Shown: positions 41,645-53,649 of the stretch, piece by piece
Numbering within the stretch: the first letter of the stretch is position 1
Layout of the letters: each line of letters starts with the position of its first letter
NCBI RefSeq assembly: GCF_003955715.1
Contig: NZ_CP034463.1
Coordinates: forward strand, 1,984,001-2,048,000
DNA length: 64,000 nt
From: Streptomyces aquilus
Lineage (GTDB): Bacteria; Actinomycetota; Actinomycetes; Streptomycetales; Streptomycetaceae
Reading direction: 5' to 3'
Notes under the pieces: generated by a model
What the model was told of the DNA's origin: nothing
Seen by the model: the letters and a program-made list of their open reading frames with translations, nothing else
Databases searched by the model: none
Made by a program: the position numbers and the translations under genes

Positions 41645-41711
41645 CGAAACATTCGGCCCCGTTGGCGAACATTACGGAGCGGACTGTACGAGGATGCCGG
41701 GACGGGAACAA
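41645..41711 (-). promoter_or_regulatory. Promoter and operator-like sites of the GH43 gene
   Basis: Lower-strand TTGTTC (41706-41711), 17 bases and TACAGT (41683-41688) form a promoter. CGAAACATTCG (41645-41655) and CGAACATTACG (41665-41675) lie just downstream, about 20 bases apart, the same layout as in front of the ABC operon. Confidence 0.6.
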
Positions 41712-41775
41712 GAGAGCGCTTGCACCCACCGAGAGACAGATCAGCCGCGGATCCGCAGTTCGGCGGGTGCCATGT

Positions 41776-42459
41776 TCACGCTTCGAAGCGGTAACCCATG
41801 CCGGGTTCGGTGATGAGATGGCGCGGATGGGACGGGTCCGCCTCCAGCTTGCGGCGCAGTTGGGCCATGTAGACGCGCAGATAGTTGGTCTTGCCGGCCC
41901 GGGACACCCCCCAGACCTCCTGGAGCAGCTGCTTCTGGGTCACCAGCCGGCCGGGGTGGGTGACCAGGATCTCCAGCAGCTGCCACTCGGTCGGGGTGAG
42001 CCGCACGTCACGGCTGCCGCGGACGACCTTCTTGGCGCGCAGGTCGATGCTGAACTCGGGCGTCTCCACGAGGGTCGTCTCGGGGGCGAGCGGCGTCTCC
42101 TCGGTGCGCCGGACGGCCGCCCGCAGCCGGGCCATCAACTCGTCCATGCTGAACGGCTTGGTGACGTAGTCGTCGGCGCCCGCGTCGAGCGCCGCCACCT
42201 TCTCGGCGGAACCCTGGCGCGCCGACAGCACCAGGATCGGCACCCGCATCCAGCCGCGCAGCGCCCTGATGACATCGATCCCGTCCATGTCGGGCAGGCC
42301 GAGGTCGAGCATCACCACGTCCGGCCGGCGTGCGGCCGCCAGCCGGAGGGCCGTGGCTCCGTCGGGCGCCGCGTCCACTCCGTACCGGCGTGCCTGCATG
42401 TTGATCACGAGTGCTCGTACCAGTTGGGGGTCGTCTTCCACGACCAGCACTCGGGTCAT
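41776..42459 (-). CDS. kdpE: KdpE-type response regulator
   Basis: The 227-residue OmpR-family regulator has receiver acids in LVVEDDPQL, the phospho-acceptor Asp in VVMLDLGLPDMDGIDV, and Lys in ADDYVTKPFSMDEL. A winged helix occupies about residues 130-227 (EWQLLEILVTHPGRLVTQKQLLQEVWG). It immediately follows kdpC (three bases), the place where kdpD-kdpE normally sit. No histidine kinase gene is found anywhere in the operon. Its phosphorylation therefore must come from a distant KdpD or another kinase. Assignment as KdpE rests on location plus family. Confidence 0.85.
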   Translation of the reverse strand: MTRVLVVEDDPQLVRALVINMQARRYGVDAAPDGATALRLAAARRPDVVMLDLGLPDMDGIDVIRALRGWMRVPILVLSARQGSAEKVAALDAGADDYVTKPFSMDELMARLRAAVRRTEETPLAPETTLVETPEFSIDLRAKKVVRGSRDVRLTPTEWQLLEILVTHPGRLVTQKQLLQEVWGVSRAGKTNYLRVYMAQLRRKLEADPSHPRHLITEPGMGYRFEA

Positions 42460-42462
42460 CGG

Positions 42463-43100
42463 TCAGTCGCCCTCGACCAGTTCCCTGAGCGCGATGTTGA
42501 GCTCCAGGACGTTGACCCGGGGCTCGCCCATGAAGCCCAGGGTGCGGCCCTCGGTGTGCTCGTCGACCAGCTTCCGCACCTGGGCGACGGCCAGGCCGTT
42601 CCTCTCGGCGACCCGGTGGACCTGGAGGTCGGCGTAGGCCGGGGAGATGTCCGGGTCGAGCCCTGAACCCGAGGAGGTGACCGCGTCGGCGGGGACCTGG
42701 GAGGGCTTGACCTTGTAGTCGGCGGTGGAGTTCTCCTTGACGACCTTGGCCTTGGCCTCCTTCACCCACTTGATCAGCTCGGGGTTGTCACCGGAGCGGT
42801 TGGTGGCGCCGGACAGGATCAGCTTGTACTGGGTGTTGACCGAGTTCTCGCCGAGCCCGTTGGCCGGGCGGGGCTGGAAGTAGTCGAGGCTGTAGCCCTG
42901 TTGGCCGATCAGCGAGGACCCGACGACCCTGCCGTCCGCCTTGATCTCGGAGCCGTTGGCCTGGTGGTGGAAAGCGGCCTGCGCGATGCCGGTGACGGCC
43001 AGCGGATAGAGGACGCCCGTGAGCACGGTCAGTACGAGCAGCGCCCGCAGGCCCGCCCCGAGCAACCGGGCGGTGTTGGACACGGAGTTGTTCATGGCGG

Positions 43101-43104
<4 letters not shown>
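42463..43104 (-). CDS. kdpC: Potassium-transporting ATPase subunit C
   Basis: The 213-residue KdpC has one N-terminal membrane segment ([28 protein letters not shown]) and a soluble external domain. It contains [19 protein letters not shown] and the conserved ending [25 protein letters not shown]. It stabilises KdpB-KdpA and aids ATP affinity. It overlaps kdpB by four bases and is followed by kdpE. Confidence 0.95.
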
Positions 43105-45337
<2,233 letters not shown>

Positions 45338-45341
<4 letters not shown>

Positions 45342-47017
45342 GACGCCAGCCCCTCGGCCAGCGGCCCCAGCGCCAGGGCCGGGAAGTAGGTCAGCCCGGT
45401 GATGATGAGGATCGCGCCCACCAGCAGACCGGTGAACAGCGGCTTCTCGGTGCGCAGGGTGCCCGCGGTGGCCGGCACCGGCTTCTGCCCGGCGAGCGAA
45501 CCGGCGAGCGCCAGCACGAACACCATCGGCAGGAAGCGGCCCAGCAGCATGGCGAGGCCGAGCGTCGAGTTGAACCACTGCGTGTCCGCGTTCAGCCCGG
45601 CGAAGGCCGAGCCGTTGTTGTTGGAGGCGGACGTATAGGCGTAAAGGATCTCGGAGAAGCCGTGCGCCCCGCTGTTCGTCATCGAGTGGCCCGGGGTCGG
45701 CAGCGCCATCGCGGCCGCGGTGAAGACGAGCACCAGTGCCGGGGTGACGAGGATGTAGCAGGCGGCCAGTTTGATCTCGCGGGCGCCGATCTTCTTGCCG
45801 AGGTACTCGGGCGTACGACCGACCATCAGACCGGCGATGAACACCGCGATGATCGCCATGATCAGCATGCCGTAGAGGCCGGAGCCGGTGCCGCCGGGCG
45901 CGATCTCGCCCAGCATCATGCCGAGCATGGCGATGCCGCCGCCGAGGCCGGTGAAGGAGGAATGGAAGGAGTCCACGGCACCGGTCGAGGTGAGAGTGGT
46001 CGCCGTCGCGAAGATCGACGACGAACCGACGCCGAAACGGACCTCCTTGCCCTCATAGGCCCCGCCGGCGATGTCGAACGCCGGTCCGTGGTGCGCGAAC
46101 TCGGTCCACATCATCAGCGCGGTGAAACCGATCCAGATGGTGGCCATCGTCGCGAGGATCGCGTAGCCCTGCTTGACCGAACCGACCATGATGCCGAAGG
46201 TGCGGGTCAGGGCGAACGGGATGACGAGGATCAGGAAGATCTCGAAGAGGTTGGTGAAGGGTGTGGGATTCTCGAACGGGTGGGCGGAGTTGGCGTTGAA
46301 GTAGCCGCCGCCGTTGGTGCCGAGTTCCTTGATGGCCTCCTGCGAGGCGACGGCACCGCCGTTCCACTGCTGCGAACCCCCCATGCTGTGCCCGTTGAAG
46401 AATTGCCCGACTTCATGAATCCCGGAGAAGTTCTGGATGGCACCGCAGGCGACCAGCACGATGGCGGCGACGAAGGCCCCGGGCACCAGGATGCGTACGA
46501 CACCCCGCACCAAGTCGGCCCAGAAATTGCCGAGTTCACCGGTCCGCGACCGGGCGAACCCGCGCACGAGCGCCACCGCGACGGCGATCCCGACGGCCGC
46601 TGAGACGAAGTTCTGCACCGCCAGGCCGGCCGTCTGCACGACATGCCCCATGGCCTGTTCGCCGTAGTACGACTGCCAGTTGGTGTTGGTCACGAAGGAC
46701 ACGGCGGTGTTGAACGCCTGGTCCGGGTCGATGGAGGCGAACCCGAGCGAGCCGGGCAGCACGCCCTGGAGCCGCTGGAGGGCGTAGAGGAAGAGCACGC
46801 CCACCGCGGAGAAGGCGAGGACGCCCCGCAGATACGCGGTCCAGCGCATCTGCGTGTCGGGGTCGGCGCCGATGCACCGGTAGATCCACTTCTCGACGCG
46901 CCAGTGCTTGTCGGTGGAGTAGACCCTGGCCATGTAGGTGCCGAGGGGGATGTAGGCGAGAGCCAGCGCGCCGATCAGGGCGAGCAGTTGGAGGACGCCT
47001 GCGAGGACGGGACCCAT
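45338..47017 (-). CDS. kdpA: Potassium-transporting ATPase subunit A
   Basis: The 559-residue potassium-channel-like subunit has about ten membrane segments. Selectivity-filter loops include [12 protein letters not shown], the region [16 protein letters not shown], and [14 protein letters not shown]. These are the pore segments that bind K+ in KdpA. It is preceded by kdpF (eight bases apart) and overlaps kdpB. All structural subunits needed for a KdpFABC pump are present. Confidence 0.95.
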
Positions 47018-47025
47018 GTCAGCTC

Positions 47026-47115
47026 TCAGAACCTCTCCGGGAAGATCAGGGCGAGGACGAGATAGCCCAGCAGGGCGACGGCCACGACGAGGCCGACGAT
47101 GTTCTCGGCGGTCAC
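47026..47115 (-). CDS. kdpF: KdpF small membrane subunit
   Basis: The 29-residue single-span peptide (GTG start at 47115) reads [28 protein letters not shown], which matches the KdpF family. It stabilises the KdpABC complex in the membrane. The GTG overlaps the TGA of an upstream 27-codon frame (GTGA). Confidence 0.85.
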   Translation of the reverse strand: MTAENIVGLVVAVALLGYLVLALIFPERF

Positions 47116-47195
47116 AGCTTCGTCACCCCCTTGGCGACGAGAGCCACCAGCGCGAAGCACGCGATCGTGACGACGACGAAGGCCAGATCGGCCAT
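47112..47195 (-). CDS. 27-residue single-span membrane peptide upstream of kdpF
   Basis: The ATG at 47195 opens [20 protein letters not shown] and continues AKGVTKL. AGGAG lies seven bases upstream, a strong ribosome site. The frame overlaps kdpF by four bases, so it is the first translated gene of the kdp operon. It resembles KdpF in size and topology but not in sequence. I recall similar peptides in other Streptomyces kdp operons without a name. It may be another accessory subunit. Confidence 0.65.
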   Translation of the reverse strand: MADLAFVVVTIACFALVALVAKGVTKL

Positions 47196-47650
47196 CGTGA
47201 GCTCCTGGAGTGAGGTTCGTTCGAACAGGGACACTCCGAGCAAACCTCCGCACCGCCCGGGATCCCCCGCCGTTGACACCTCCCATACGGCCCACGGCCC
47301 ACCCTTGACGCCTCCCTGACGCCCAGGCCCCGGACGGTCGGCAGGCTCAGCCCCTGACGGGGTGCGCCGACGACCGCTTGCCGACGACCCGGCGTGACGC
47401 TGGGTGTCCGCCCCTCTCCCGCCCCACCACCCCGTCCCCCGGACAGCGCAACCGACGGCCACCCACCCCACACGCTCCATCCTTGACGCGCGACAGGGGC
47501 CCGCACCCCCAGTCTTAACGGACTTTTGACGCCCCCGACCCCCTGATCCGTGGGCCCATGCGTCACTCTCCGCTTACGCTGAAGCCGCCGTCCGTGTGAT
47601 GGCCGGAACCGTACGGAACCGCACTCCGAGCCGCGCATCAGGAGCCCCCG
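47196..47650. other. 455-base divergent gap between kdp and the APC permease
   Basis: This gap carries the repeats described separately. I searched by eye for a c-di-AMP (ydaO-type) riboswitch, which would suit potassium genes, and found no core motif on either strand. No convincing gene was seen. Confidence 0.5.
47273..47323. promoter_or_regulatory. TTGACRCCTCCC repeats in the kdp upstream region
   Basis: TTGACACCTCCC (47273-47284) recurs as TTGACGCCTCCC (47305-47316), 32 bases on. A further TGACGCC follows at 47317-47323, giving TGACGCC-N4-TGACGCC with an 11-base period. OmpR/KdpE-type regulators bind direct repeats of that period, so this may be the KdpE site. More distant single copies occur at 47483 and 47526. 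Confidence 0.35.
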
Positions 47651-49648
47651 ATGGCCACCACCGAACACCCCCCTCCCAGTCGCCTGCGCGCCTGGATGCT
47701 GGAGGGCCTGTCCGACATGGCCAAAAGCCAGGACCAGGGCCAGGGCCAGGGCCAGGACCAGGGCCAGGGCCAGGGCCAGCCGGCGGAGCAGAAGGCATCC
47801 AAGCTGGAGCACGAGGGCCAGCCCTGGTACCGGGTCATGTGCCTCACCGGTGTCGACTACTTCTCCACCCTCGGCTACCAGCCGGGCATCGCGGCCCTCG
47901 CGGCCGGCCTCCTCTCCCCCATCGCGACGATCGTGCTGGTGATCGTCACCCTCGCGGGCGCCCTGCCCGTCTACCGCCGTGTCGCCGAGGAGAGCCCCCA
48001 CGGCCAGGGCTCGATCGCGATGCTGGAGCGCCTGCTCACCTTCTGGAAGGGCAAGCTCTTCGTCCTGACCCTGCTCGGCTTCGCCGCGACGGACTTCCTG
48101 ATCACCATCACCCTGTCCGCCGCGGACGCCTCGACCCACCTCGTCGAGAACCCGCACCTCAACAGCGCCCTGCACGACAAGCAGATGCTGATCACCCTGA
48201 TCCTGGTGGCGCTGCTCGGCGCGGTGTTCCTGAAGGGCTTCCTGGAGGCCATCGGCGTCGCGGTCGCCCTGGTCGGCATCTACCTGGCGCTCAACGTCGT
48301 CGTCGTGATCGTCGGCCTGTGGCACGTCATCACGGCCGGCCACGTGGTCACCGACTGGTCCAGCGCCCTGACCGCCGAGCACGGCAACGTCTTCGTGATG
48401 ATCGGCGTGGCCCTGGTCGTCTTCCCGAAGCTCGCCCTCGGCCTCTCCGGCTTCGAGACCGGCGTCGCGGTCATGCCGCACGTCAAGGGCGACCCGGGCG
48501 AGACGGAGGAGAACCCGGCAGGCCGCATCAGGGACACGAAGAAGCTCCTGACCACGGCCGCGCTCATCATGAGCTGCTTCCTGATCGCGACCAGCTTCAT
48601 CACCACCCTCCTGATCCCGGAGAAGGAGTTCGAGTCGGGCGGCCAGGCCAACGGCCGCGCCCTCGCCTTCCTCTCGCACGAGTACCTGGGCGGCGCCTTC
48701 GGCACGGTCTACGACGTCTCGACGATCGCCATCCTGTGGTTCGCCGGCGCCTCCGCGATGGCAGGCCTGCTCAACCTGATGCCGCGCTACCTCCCCCGCT
48801 ACGGCATGGCCCCGCACTGGGCCCGCGCCGTACGCCCCATGGTGATCGTCTTCACCCTGATCGCCTTCCTGGTCACCTGGATCTTCGACGCCGACGTGGA
48901 CGCCCAGGGCGGCGCCTACGCCACCGGCGTCCTCGTCCTGATCAGCTCGGCGGCGATCGCGGTGACGATCGCGGCGCGCAAGGCGGGCCAGCGGGGCTGG
49001 ACGATCGGTTTCGCGGTCATCTCCGCGGTGTTCCTCTACACGACGGTCGTCAACGTCATCGAGCGCCCGGACGGCGTCAAGATCGGCGCCTGCTTCATCG
49101 CGGGCATCATCCTGGTCTCGCTGCTCTCCCGGCTGGCCCGCGCCTTCGAGCTCCGCGTCACCAGTGTGAGCCTCGATCCCATGGCGGAACGATTCATCAG
49201 GGACATGGCCAGCCGCAAGATCCGCTTCATCGCCAACGAGCCCGACAACCGCGACAAGGCGGAGTACCGCGACAAGATCGAGCAGATCCGCGAGGACAAC
49301 GACATCCCCGGCCAGGAGGACTTCGTCTTCGTCGAGGTGACGGTCACCGACCCCTCGGAGTTCGAGGCCGGCCTGACGGTCCGCGGCGAGGTCCTGCACA
49401 ACCGGTACCGCATCCTGACCCTGGAGTCGTCCTCCATCCCCAACGCCCTGGCGGCCCTGCTCCTCCACGTCCGCGACACGACGAAGTGCACCCCGCACAT
49501 CTACTTCGAGTGGACCGAGGGCAGCCCCTTCGCCAACTTCCTCCGCTTCTTCCTCTTCGGCCAGGGCGAGGTGGCCCCGGTGACGCGAGAGGTCCTACGA
49601 GAAGCAGAGCCGGACAGGTCCCGCCGCCCAAGGGTCCACACAGGCTGA
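47651..49648 (+). CDS. APC-superfamily permease, candidate potassium transporter
   Basis: This membrane protein has 665 residues and about 12 segments. Residues 24-45 are a hydrophilic Gln/Gly repeat ([14 protein letters not shown]). The APC core starts [26 protein letters not shown]. The last 170 residues form a soluble domain ([27 protein letters not shown]...). The size and C-terminal soluble domain recall the KimA potassium importer group. Divergence from kdp makes a K+ role attractive, but an amino acid or other cation is equally possible. AGGAG six bases before the ATG is a good ribosome site. Confidence 0.75.
   Translation: MATTEHPPPSRLRAWMLEGLSDMAKSQDQGQGQGQDQGQGQGQPAEQKASKLEHEGQPWYRVMCLTGVDYFSTLGYQPGIAALAAGLLSPIATIVLVIVTLAGALPVYRRVAEESPHGQGSIAMLERLLTFWKGKLFVLTLLGFAATDFLITITLSAADASTHLVENPHLNSALHDKQMLITLILVALLGAVFLKGFLEAIGVAVALVGIYLALNVVVVIVGLWHVITAGHVVTDWSSALTAEHGNVFVMIGVALVVFPKLALGLSGFETGVAVMPHVKGDPGETEENPAGRIRDTKKLLTTAALIMSCFLIATSFITTLLIPEKEFESGGQANGRALAFLSHEYLGGAFGTVYDVSTIAILWFAGASAMAGLLNLMPRYLPRYGMAPHWARAVRPMVIVFTLIAFLVTWIFDADVDAQGGAYATGVLVLISSAAIAVTIAARKAGQRGWTIGFAVISAVFLYTTVVNVIERPDGVKIGACFIAGIILVSLLSRLARAFELRVTSVSLDPMAERFIRDMASRKIRFIANEPDNRDKAEYRDKIEQIREDNDIPGQEDFVFVEVTVTDPSEFEAGLTVRGEVLHNRYRILTLESSSIPNALAALLLHVRDTTKCTPHIYFEWTEGSPFANFLRFFLFGQGEVAPVTREVLREAEPDRSRRPRVHTG
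47730..47782 (+). repeat. GGCCAG hexamer run in the APC permease gene
   Basis: About eight CAGGGC/GGACCAG hexamers in tandem encode the Gln-Gly-Gln-Asp tail of the permease. In-frame slippage here would change tail length only. Confidence 0.75.
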
Positions 49649-49742
49649 AGCTCCCGACCCGTCCGCCGCGGCCGCCAACGGCGCCAAGCCCCCACGGGGC
49701 CACCCGCACCCGCATCCAAAACCCCACCACTATCGTGACCGC

Positions 49743-50138
49743 ATGCAGTCCTACACGATCGGCCAGGCCGCCCGCCTGCTCGGCGTAAGCCCCGACACCG
49801 CCCGCCGCTGGGCGGACGCCGGCCGCGTCACGACCCACCGCGACGACAGCGGCCGCCGCCTCATCGACGGCCGCGACCTCGCCGCGTTCTCCGTAGAGCT
49901 GGCCAAGGGCACCGCGGCCGACGACGAGCCGTCGTACACCTCGGTCCGCAATGCCTTCCCCGGCATCGTCACCGCCATCAAACTCGGCGACGTGGCCGCC
50001 CAGGTGGAGATCCAGGCCGGCCCGCACCGCCTCGTCTCCCTCCTCACCCGCGAGGCGGTCGAGGAACTCGGCCTGGAGGTGGGCATGGAGGCCACGGCCC
50101 GCGTGAAGTCGACGAACGTCCACATCGACCGGACGTAG
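49743..50138 (+). CDS. HTH plus molybdopterin-binding (TOBE/Mop) protein
   Basis: The 131-residue two-domain protein has a MerR/excisionase-like HTH at residues 2-45 (QSYTIGQAARLLGVSPDTARRWADAGRV). A single Mop/TOBE domain follows (SVRNAFPGIVTAIKLGDVAAQVEIQAGPHRLVSLLTREAVEELGL). The pairing of HTH and Mop resembles ModE-type molybdate-sensing regulators and the molbindin family. It likely binds molybdate or a pterin oxyanion and DNA. The next gene encodes two more Mop domains and is co-oriented. Confidence 0.8.
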   Translation: MQSYTIGQAARLLGVSPDTARRWADAGRVTTHRDDSGRRLIDGRDLAAFSVELAKGTAADDEPSYTSVRNAFPGIVTAIKLGDVAAQVEIQAGPHRLVSLLTREAVEELGLEVGMEATARVKSTNVHIDRT

Positions 50139-50198
50139 AAAAGCCACGACCCTACACATACCTGGCACAACCCACCCAGACCCCTACGGTTGATGCCC

Positions 50199-50627
50199 AT
50201 GACCCTGAGCATCCGCAACCAACTCCCCGGCACCGTCACGTCCGTCACCTCCGGCGAGGTGATGGCCACCGTGGGAATCCGCCTCACCGGCGGCCGGAAC
50301 CTCACCGCGGCCATCACCAGGGAAGCGGTAACCGCCCTCGGCCTCGCCCCGGGCTCCCCCGTCCGTGCCCTGGTGAAGTCAACGGAGGTGGCCCTCGCCA
50401 CCGGCGCGGCGGAGGCCCTCTCCGGCCTCTCCATCCGCAACCAGCTCCCCGGCACGGTCACCACCATCGCCACCGGCGCCGCGATGGCCTCCGTGAAGAT
50501 CGCGTTCGACGACATCGAACTCACCGCGGCCATCACCAAGGACGCCGCCACGGACCTCGGCCTCGCGCCCGGCACCCCGGTCGTGGCCCTGATCAAGTCG
50601 ACCGAGGTCTCCCTTTCCACAGCGTGA
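50199..50627 (+). CDS. Molbindin-like protein with two Mop/TOBE domains
   Basis: The 142-residue protein consists of two near-identical Mop repeats. Each begins LSIRNQLPGTVT, and each ends ALGLAPGSPVRALVKSTEVAL or DLGLAPGTPVVALIKSTEVSL. Molbindins store or buffer molybdate in the cytosol as multimers. ATG 50199 (MTLSIRNQ) is preferred, and ATG 50193 or TTG 50190 are possible. No modABC transporter or molybdenum enzyme gene is in the window. A strong hairpin follows. Confidence 0.85.
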   Translation: MTLSIRNQLPGTVTSVTSGEVMATVGIRLTGGRNLTAAITREAVTALGLAPGSPVRALVKSTEVALATGAAEALSGLSIRNQLPGTVTTIATGAAMASVKIAFDDIELTAAITKDAATDLGLAPGTPVVALIKSTEVSLSTA

Positions 50628-50652
50628 CGCCACCGACGTAACCCCGAAAAAC

Positions 50653-50682
50653 GAGAGGACCCCGCCAAAGCGGGGCCCTCTC
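50653..50682. terminator. Bidirectional terminator between the Mop gene and gcvP
   Basis: GAGAGGACCCCGC (50653-50665) pairs with GCGGGGCCCTCTC (50670-50682) with one A-C mismatch and a four-base loop, between two convergent genes. Confidence 0.8.
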
Positions 50683-50699
50683 ACCGAGCACAGTCAGCC

Positions 50700-53585
50700 T
50701 CAGTCCTCGTAAGCGTCCAGCGGCGGGCACGAGCACACCAGGTTCCGGTCCCCGAAGGCCTGGTCGATCCGTCGCACCGGCGGCCAGTACTTGTCGGCCA
50801 CCACGACCCCGCTCGGGAACACCGCCTCCTCACGGCTGTACGCGTGCGCCCACTCGCCACCGAGCGCCGCGGCGGTGTGCGGGGCGTTCCGCAGCGGGTT
50901 GTCCTCCGCCGGCCAATCCCCGGACCCGACCTTCTCGATCTCCGCGCGAATGGCGATCATCGCATCGCAGAACCGATCCAGCTCGACGAGGTCCTCGGAC
51001 TCGGTCGGCTCGATCATCAGCGTCCCGGCCACCGGGAACGACATGGTCGGCGCGTGGAACCCGTAGTCGATGAGCCGCTTGGCGACGTCGTCCACGCTCA
51101 CACCCGTCGCCTTGGTCAGCGGCCGCAGGTCGATGATGCACTCGTGCGCGACCAGCCCACCGGGCCCGGTGTAGAGCACGGGGTAGTGCGGCTCGAGCCG
51201 CTTGGCGATGTAGTTGGCGCTCAGCACGGCCACCTGCGTGGCCCGCTTCAGCCCTTCGCCGCCCATGAGCCGCACGTAGGCCCAGGAGATCGGCAGAATC
51301 CCCGCCGAGCCCCACGGGGCGGCGGAAATCGGCCCGACACCGGTCTCGGGCCCGGCCGCGGGCTGCAACGGGTGGTTCGGCAGGTACGGCGCCAGGTGCG
51401 CCCGCACGCCCACCGGCCCGACGCCCGGCCCGCCGCCACCGTGCGGGATGCAGAACGTCTTGTGCAGGTTCAGGTGCGAGACGTCGCCGCCGAAGTGCCC
51501 GGGCTTGGCAAGCCCGACCAGGGCGTTGAGGTTGGCGCCGTCTACGTACACCTGACCGCCGGCCTCGTGCACCTGCGCGCAGATGTCGGCGACATGCTCC
51601 TCGAACACGCCGTGCGTCGAGGGGTACGTGATCATGAGCACCGCGAGCTCGTCCCGGTGCTGCTCGATCTTCGCCCGCAGATCCTCGACGTCGATCTCAC
51701 CGTCCTCGGCGGTCTTGACGACGACGACCTTCATGCCCGCCATGACAGCGCTGGCGGCGTTGGTCCCGTGCGCGGAGGACGGAATCAGACAGACCGTCCG
51801 CTGCTCATCGCCATTGGCCCGGTGATACCCGCGTACGGCGAGCAGCCCGGCCAACTCACCCTGCGACCCGGCGTTGGGCTGGAGCGACACCTTGTCGTAG
51901 CCGGTGACCTCGGCGAGCCGCTCCTCCAGCTCCCGGATGAGCGTCAGATAGCCCTGCGCCTGCGCGGCGGGCGCGAAGGGGTGCAGCTGCCCGAACTCCG
52001 GCCAGGTGACCGGCTCCATCTCGGTGGTGGCGTTGAGCTTCATGGTGCAGGAGCCCAGCGGGATCATGCCGCGGTCGAGCGCGTAGTCCCGGTCGGCGAG
52101 GCGGCGCAGATAGCGCAGCATCGCGGTCTCGGACCGGTACTGGTGGAAGACGGGGTGGGTCAGGAACTCGTCGTCGCGCACCAGCGCATCCGGCAGCGCG
52201 TCCTCGGCCGCGACGTCCAGCGCCTCGACGTCCCCCTCGACCCCGAACGCCGCCCATACGGCGCCGAGTTGAGCCCGGTTGGTGGTCTCGTCGCAGGCGA
52301 TGGAGAGGTGGTCGGCGTCGACGAGCCGCAAGTTGACCCCGTTCGCCTCGGCGGCGGCGACGACCTCACCGGCCTTGCCGGGCACGCGCACGGTCAGGGT
52401 GTCGAAGTAGGCCCCGTGCACGACCTCGACCCCACCGGCGGCAAGCCCCGCGGCGAGGACACGGGCGTAGCGATGGGTCCGCCGGGCGATGCCCTTCAGC
52501 CCCTCCGGGCCGTGGTAGACGGCGTACATCCCCGCCATGACAGCGAGCAGCACCTGAGCGGTACAGATGTTGCTGGTGGCCTTCTCCCGCCGGATGTGCT
52601 GCTCACGGGTCTGCAGGGCGAGCCGGTAGGCCTTGTTGCCGTCCGCGTCCACGGACACGCCCACGAGCCGCCCGGGCAGGCTGCGCGCGAACTTCTCGTG
52701 CACCGCCATGTAACCGGCGTGCGGCCCGCCGAAGCCCATCGGCACACCGAACCGCTGCGTGGTCCCGACGGCGATGTCGGCCCCGAGCTCCCCGGGCGAC
52801 TTCAGCAGCGTCAGCGCGAGCAGGTCGGCGGCGACGGTCACGAGGGCACCGAGTTCGTGCGCCTGGTCGACGACCGCCTTGATGTCGCGTACGGCACCGG
52901 AGGCGCCCGGGTACTGGAGGAGCACGCCGTTGATCTCACGCGCGGCGATGTCGGCGGGAATCCCGTCGCTGAGGTCGGCGACGACGACCTCGACGCCGGT
53001 CGGCTCGGCCCGCGTCTGGATCACGGCGATGGTCTGCGGCAACGCGTCCGCGTCGACGAGGAACAGACCCTTCTTGTTCTTGCCCATGCGCCGGGACAGC
53101 GCCAGCGCCTCGGCGGCGGCCGTGCCCTCGTCGAGCAGCGAGGCACCGGAGGTCGGCAGCCCGGTGAGCTCGGCGACCATGGTCTGGAAGTTGAGGAGGG
53201 CCTCGAGCCGGCCCTGGGAGATCTCGGGCTGGTAGGGCGTGTACGCCGTGTACCAGGCGGGGTTCTCCATGACGTTGCGCAGGATGACGGGCGGGGTGAA
53301 GGTCCCGTAGTACCCGAGGCCGATCATGGACCCGAGCACCTGGTTCCGATCGGCGAGCGAGCGGAGCTCGGCGAGCACCTCGGCCTCGGTCCGCGCGCCC
53401 GGCAGATCGAGGGCGTCAGCGTTCTTGATCACATCCGGCACCGCGGCGGCGGTGAGCTCGTCCAGCGAGCCGTATCCGACCTGCGCGAGCATCTTGGCCC
53501 GGGCTTCGTGGTCGGGGCCGATGTGACGCTGCTCGAAGGGAATCCCCTGCTCGAGTTCGGTGAGCGGAGTGCGGTGGGCGGTCAT
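50700..53585 (-). CDS. gcvP: Glycine dehydrogenase (decarboxylating), P-protein
   Basis: The 961-residue full-length P-protein of the glycine cleavage system decarboxylates glycine with PLP and passes the aminomethyl group to GcvH. The PLP lysine lies in [16 protein letters not shown]. The N-terminal half begins [22 protein letters not shown]. It is read behind a glycine riboswitch. gcvT and gcvH are not in this window. AGGAGG eight bases before the ATG at 53585 is a strong ribosome site. The distal end is bounded by a bidirectional hairpin. Confidence 0.97.
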   Translation of the reverse strand: MTAHRTPLTELEQGIPFEQRHIGPDHEARAKMLAQVGYGSLDELTAAAVPDVIKNADALDLPGARTEAEVLAELRSLADRNQVLGSMIGLGYYGTFTPPVILRNVMENPAWYTAYTPYQPEISQGRLEALLNFQTMVAELTGLPTSGASLLDEGTAAAEALALSRRMGKNKKGLFLVDADALPQTIAVIQTRAEPTGVEVVVADLSDGIPADIAAREINGVLLQYPGASGAVRDIKAVVDQAHELGALVTVAADLLALTLLKSPGELGADIAVGTTQRFGVPMGFGGPHAGYMAVHEKFARSLPGRLVGVSVDADGNKAYRLALQTREQHIRREKATSNICTAQVLLAVMAGMYAVYHGPEGLKGIARRTHRYARVLAAGLAAGGVEVVHGAYFDTLTVRVPGKAGEVVAAAEANGVNLRLVDADHLSIACDETTNRAQLGAVWAAFGVEGDVEALDVAAEDALPDALVRDDEFLTHPVFHQYRSETAMLRYLRRLADRDYALDRGMIPLGSCTMKLNATTEMEPVTWPEFGQLHPFAPAAQAQGYLTLIRELEERLAEVTGYDKVSLQPNAGSQGELAGLLAVRGYHRANGDEQRTVCLIPSSAHGTNAASAVMAGMKVVVVKTAEDGEIDVEDLRAKIEQHRDELAVLMITYPSTHGVFEEHVADICAQVHEAGGQVYVDGANLNALVGLAKPGHFGGDVSHLNLHKTFCIPHGGGGPGVGPVGVRAHLAPYLPNHPLQPAAGPETGVGPISAAPWGSAGILPISWAYVRLMGGEGLKRATQVAVLSANYIAKRLEPHYPVLYTGPGGLVAHECIIDLRPLTKATGVSVDDVAKRLIDYGFHAPTMSFPVAGTLMIEPTESEDLVELDRFCDAMIAIRAEIEKVGSGDWPAEDNPLRNAPHTAAALGGEWAHAYSREEAVFPSGVVVADKYWPPVRRIDQAFGDRNLVCSCPPLDAYED

Positions 53586-53649
53586 TGCGGAGGCCTCCTG
53601 GTCTGACGCGACCTTCGAGGGACACCACGGCTGCGGGTCCCGGCGGCCT

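Noticed and set aside
42460..42462. A kdpD gene between kdpC and kdpE
   Set aside because: Only three bases separate the two genes, and no histidine-kinase H, N or G box was found within the window.
47196..47650. A c-di-AMP riboswitch upstream of the kdp operon or the APC permease
   Set aside because: Potassium genes are often controlled by this RNA, but no recognisable core sequence or pairing pattern was found on either strand.
47123..49498. A 791-codon lower-strand frame antisense to the APC permease
   Set aside because: The permease has clear membrane segments and a ribosome site; the antisense frame has only Asp/Gly/Arg-rich sequence.
50844..53606. A 920-codon frame antisense to gcvP
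   Set aside because: gcvP is complete with its PLP lysine motif; the other frame is a codon-bias shadow.
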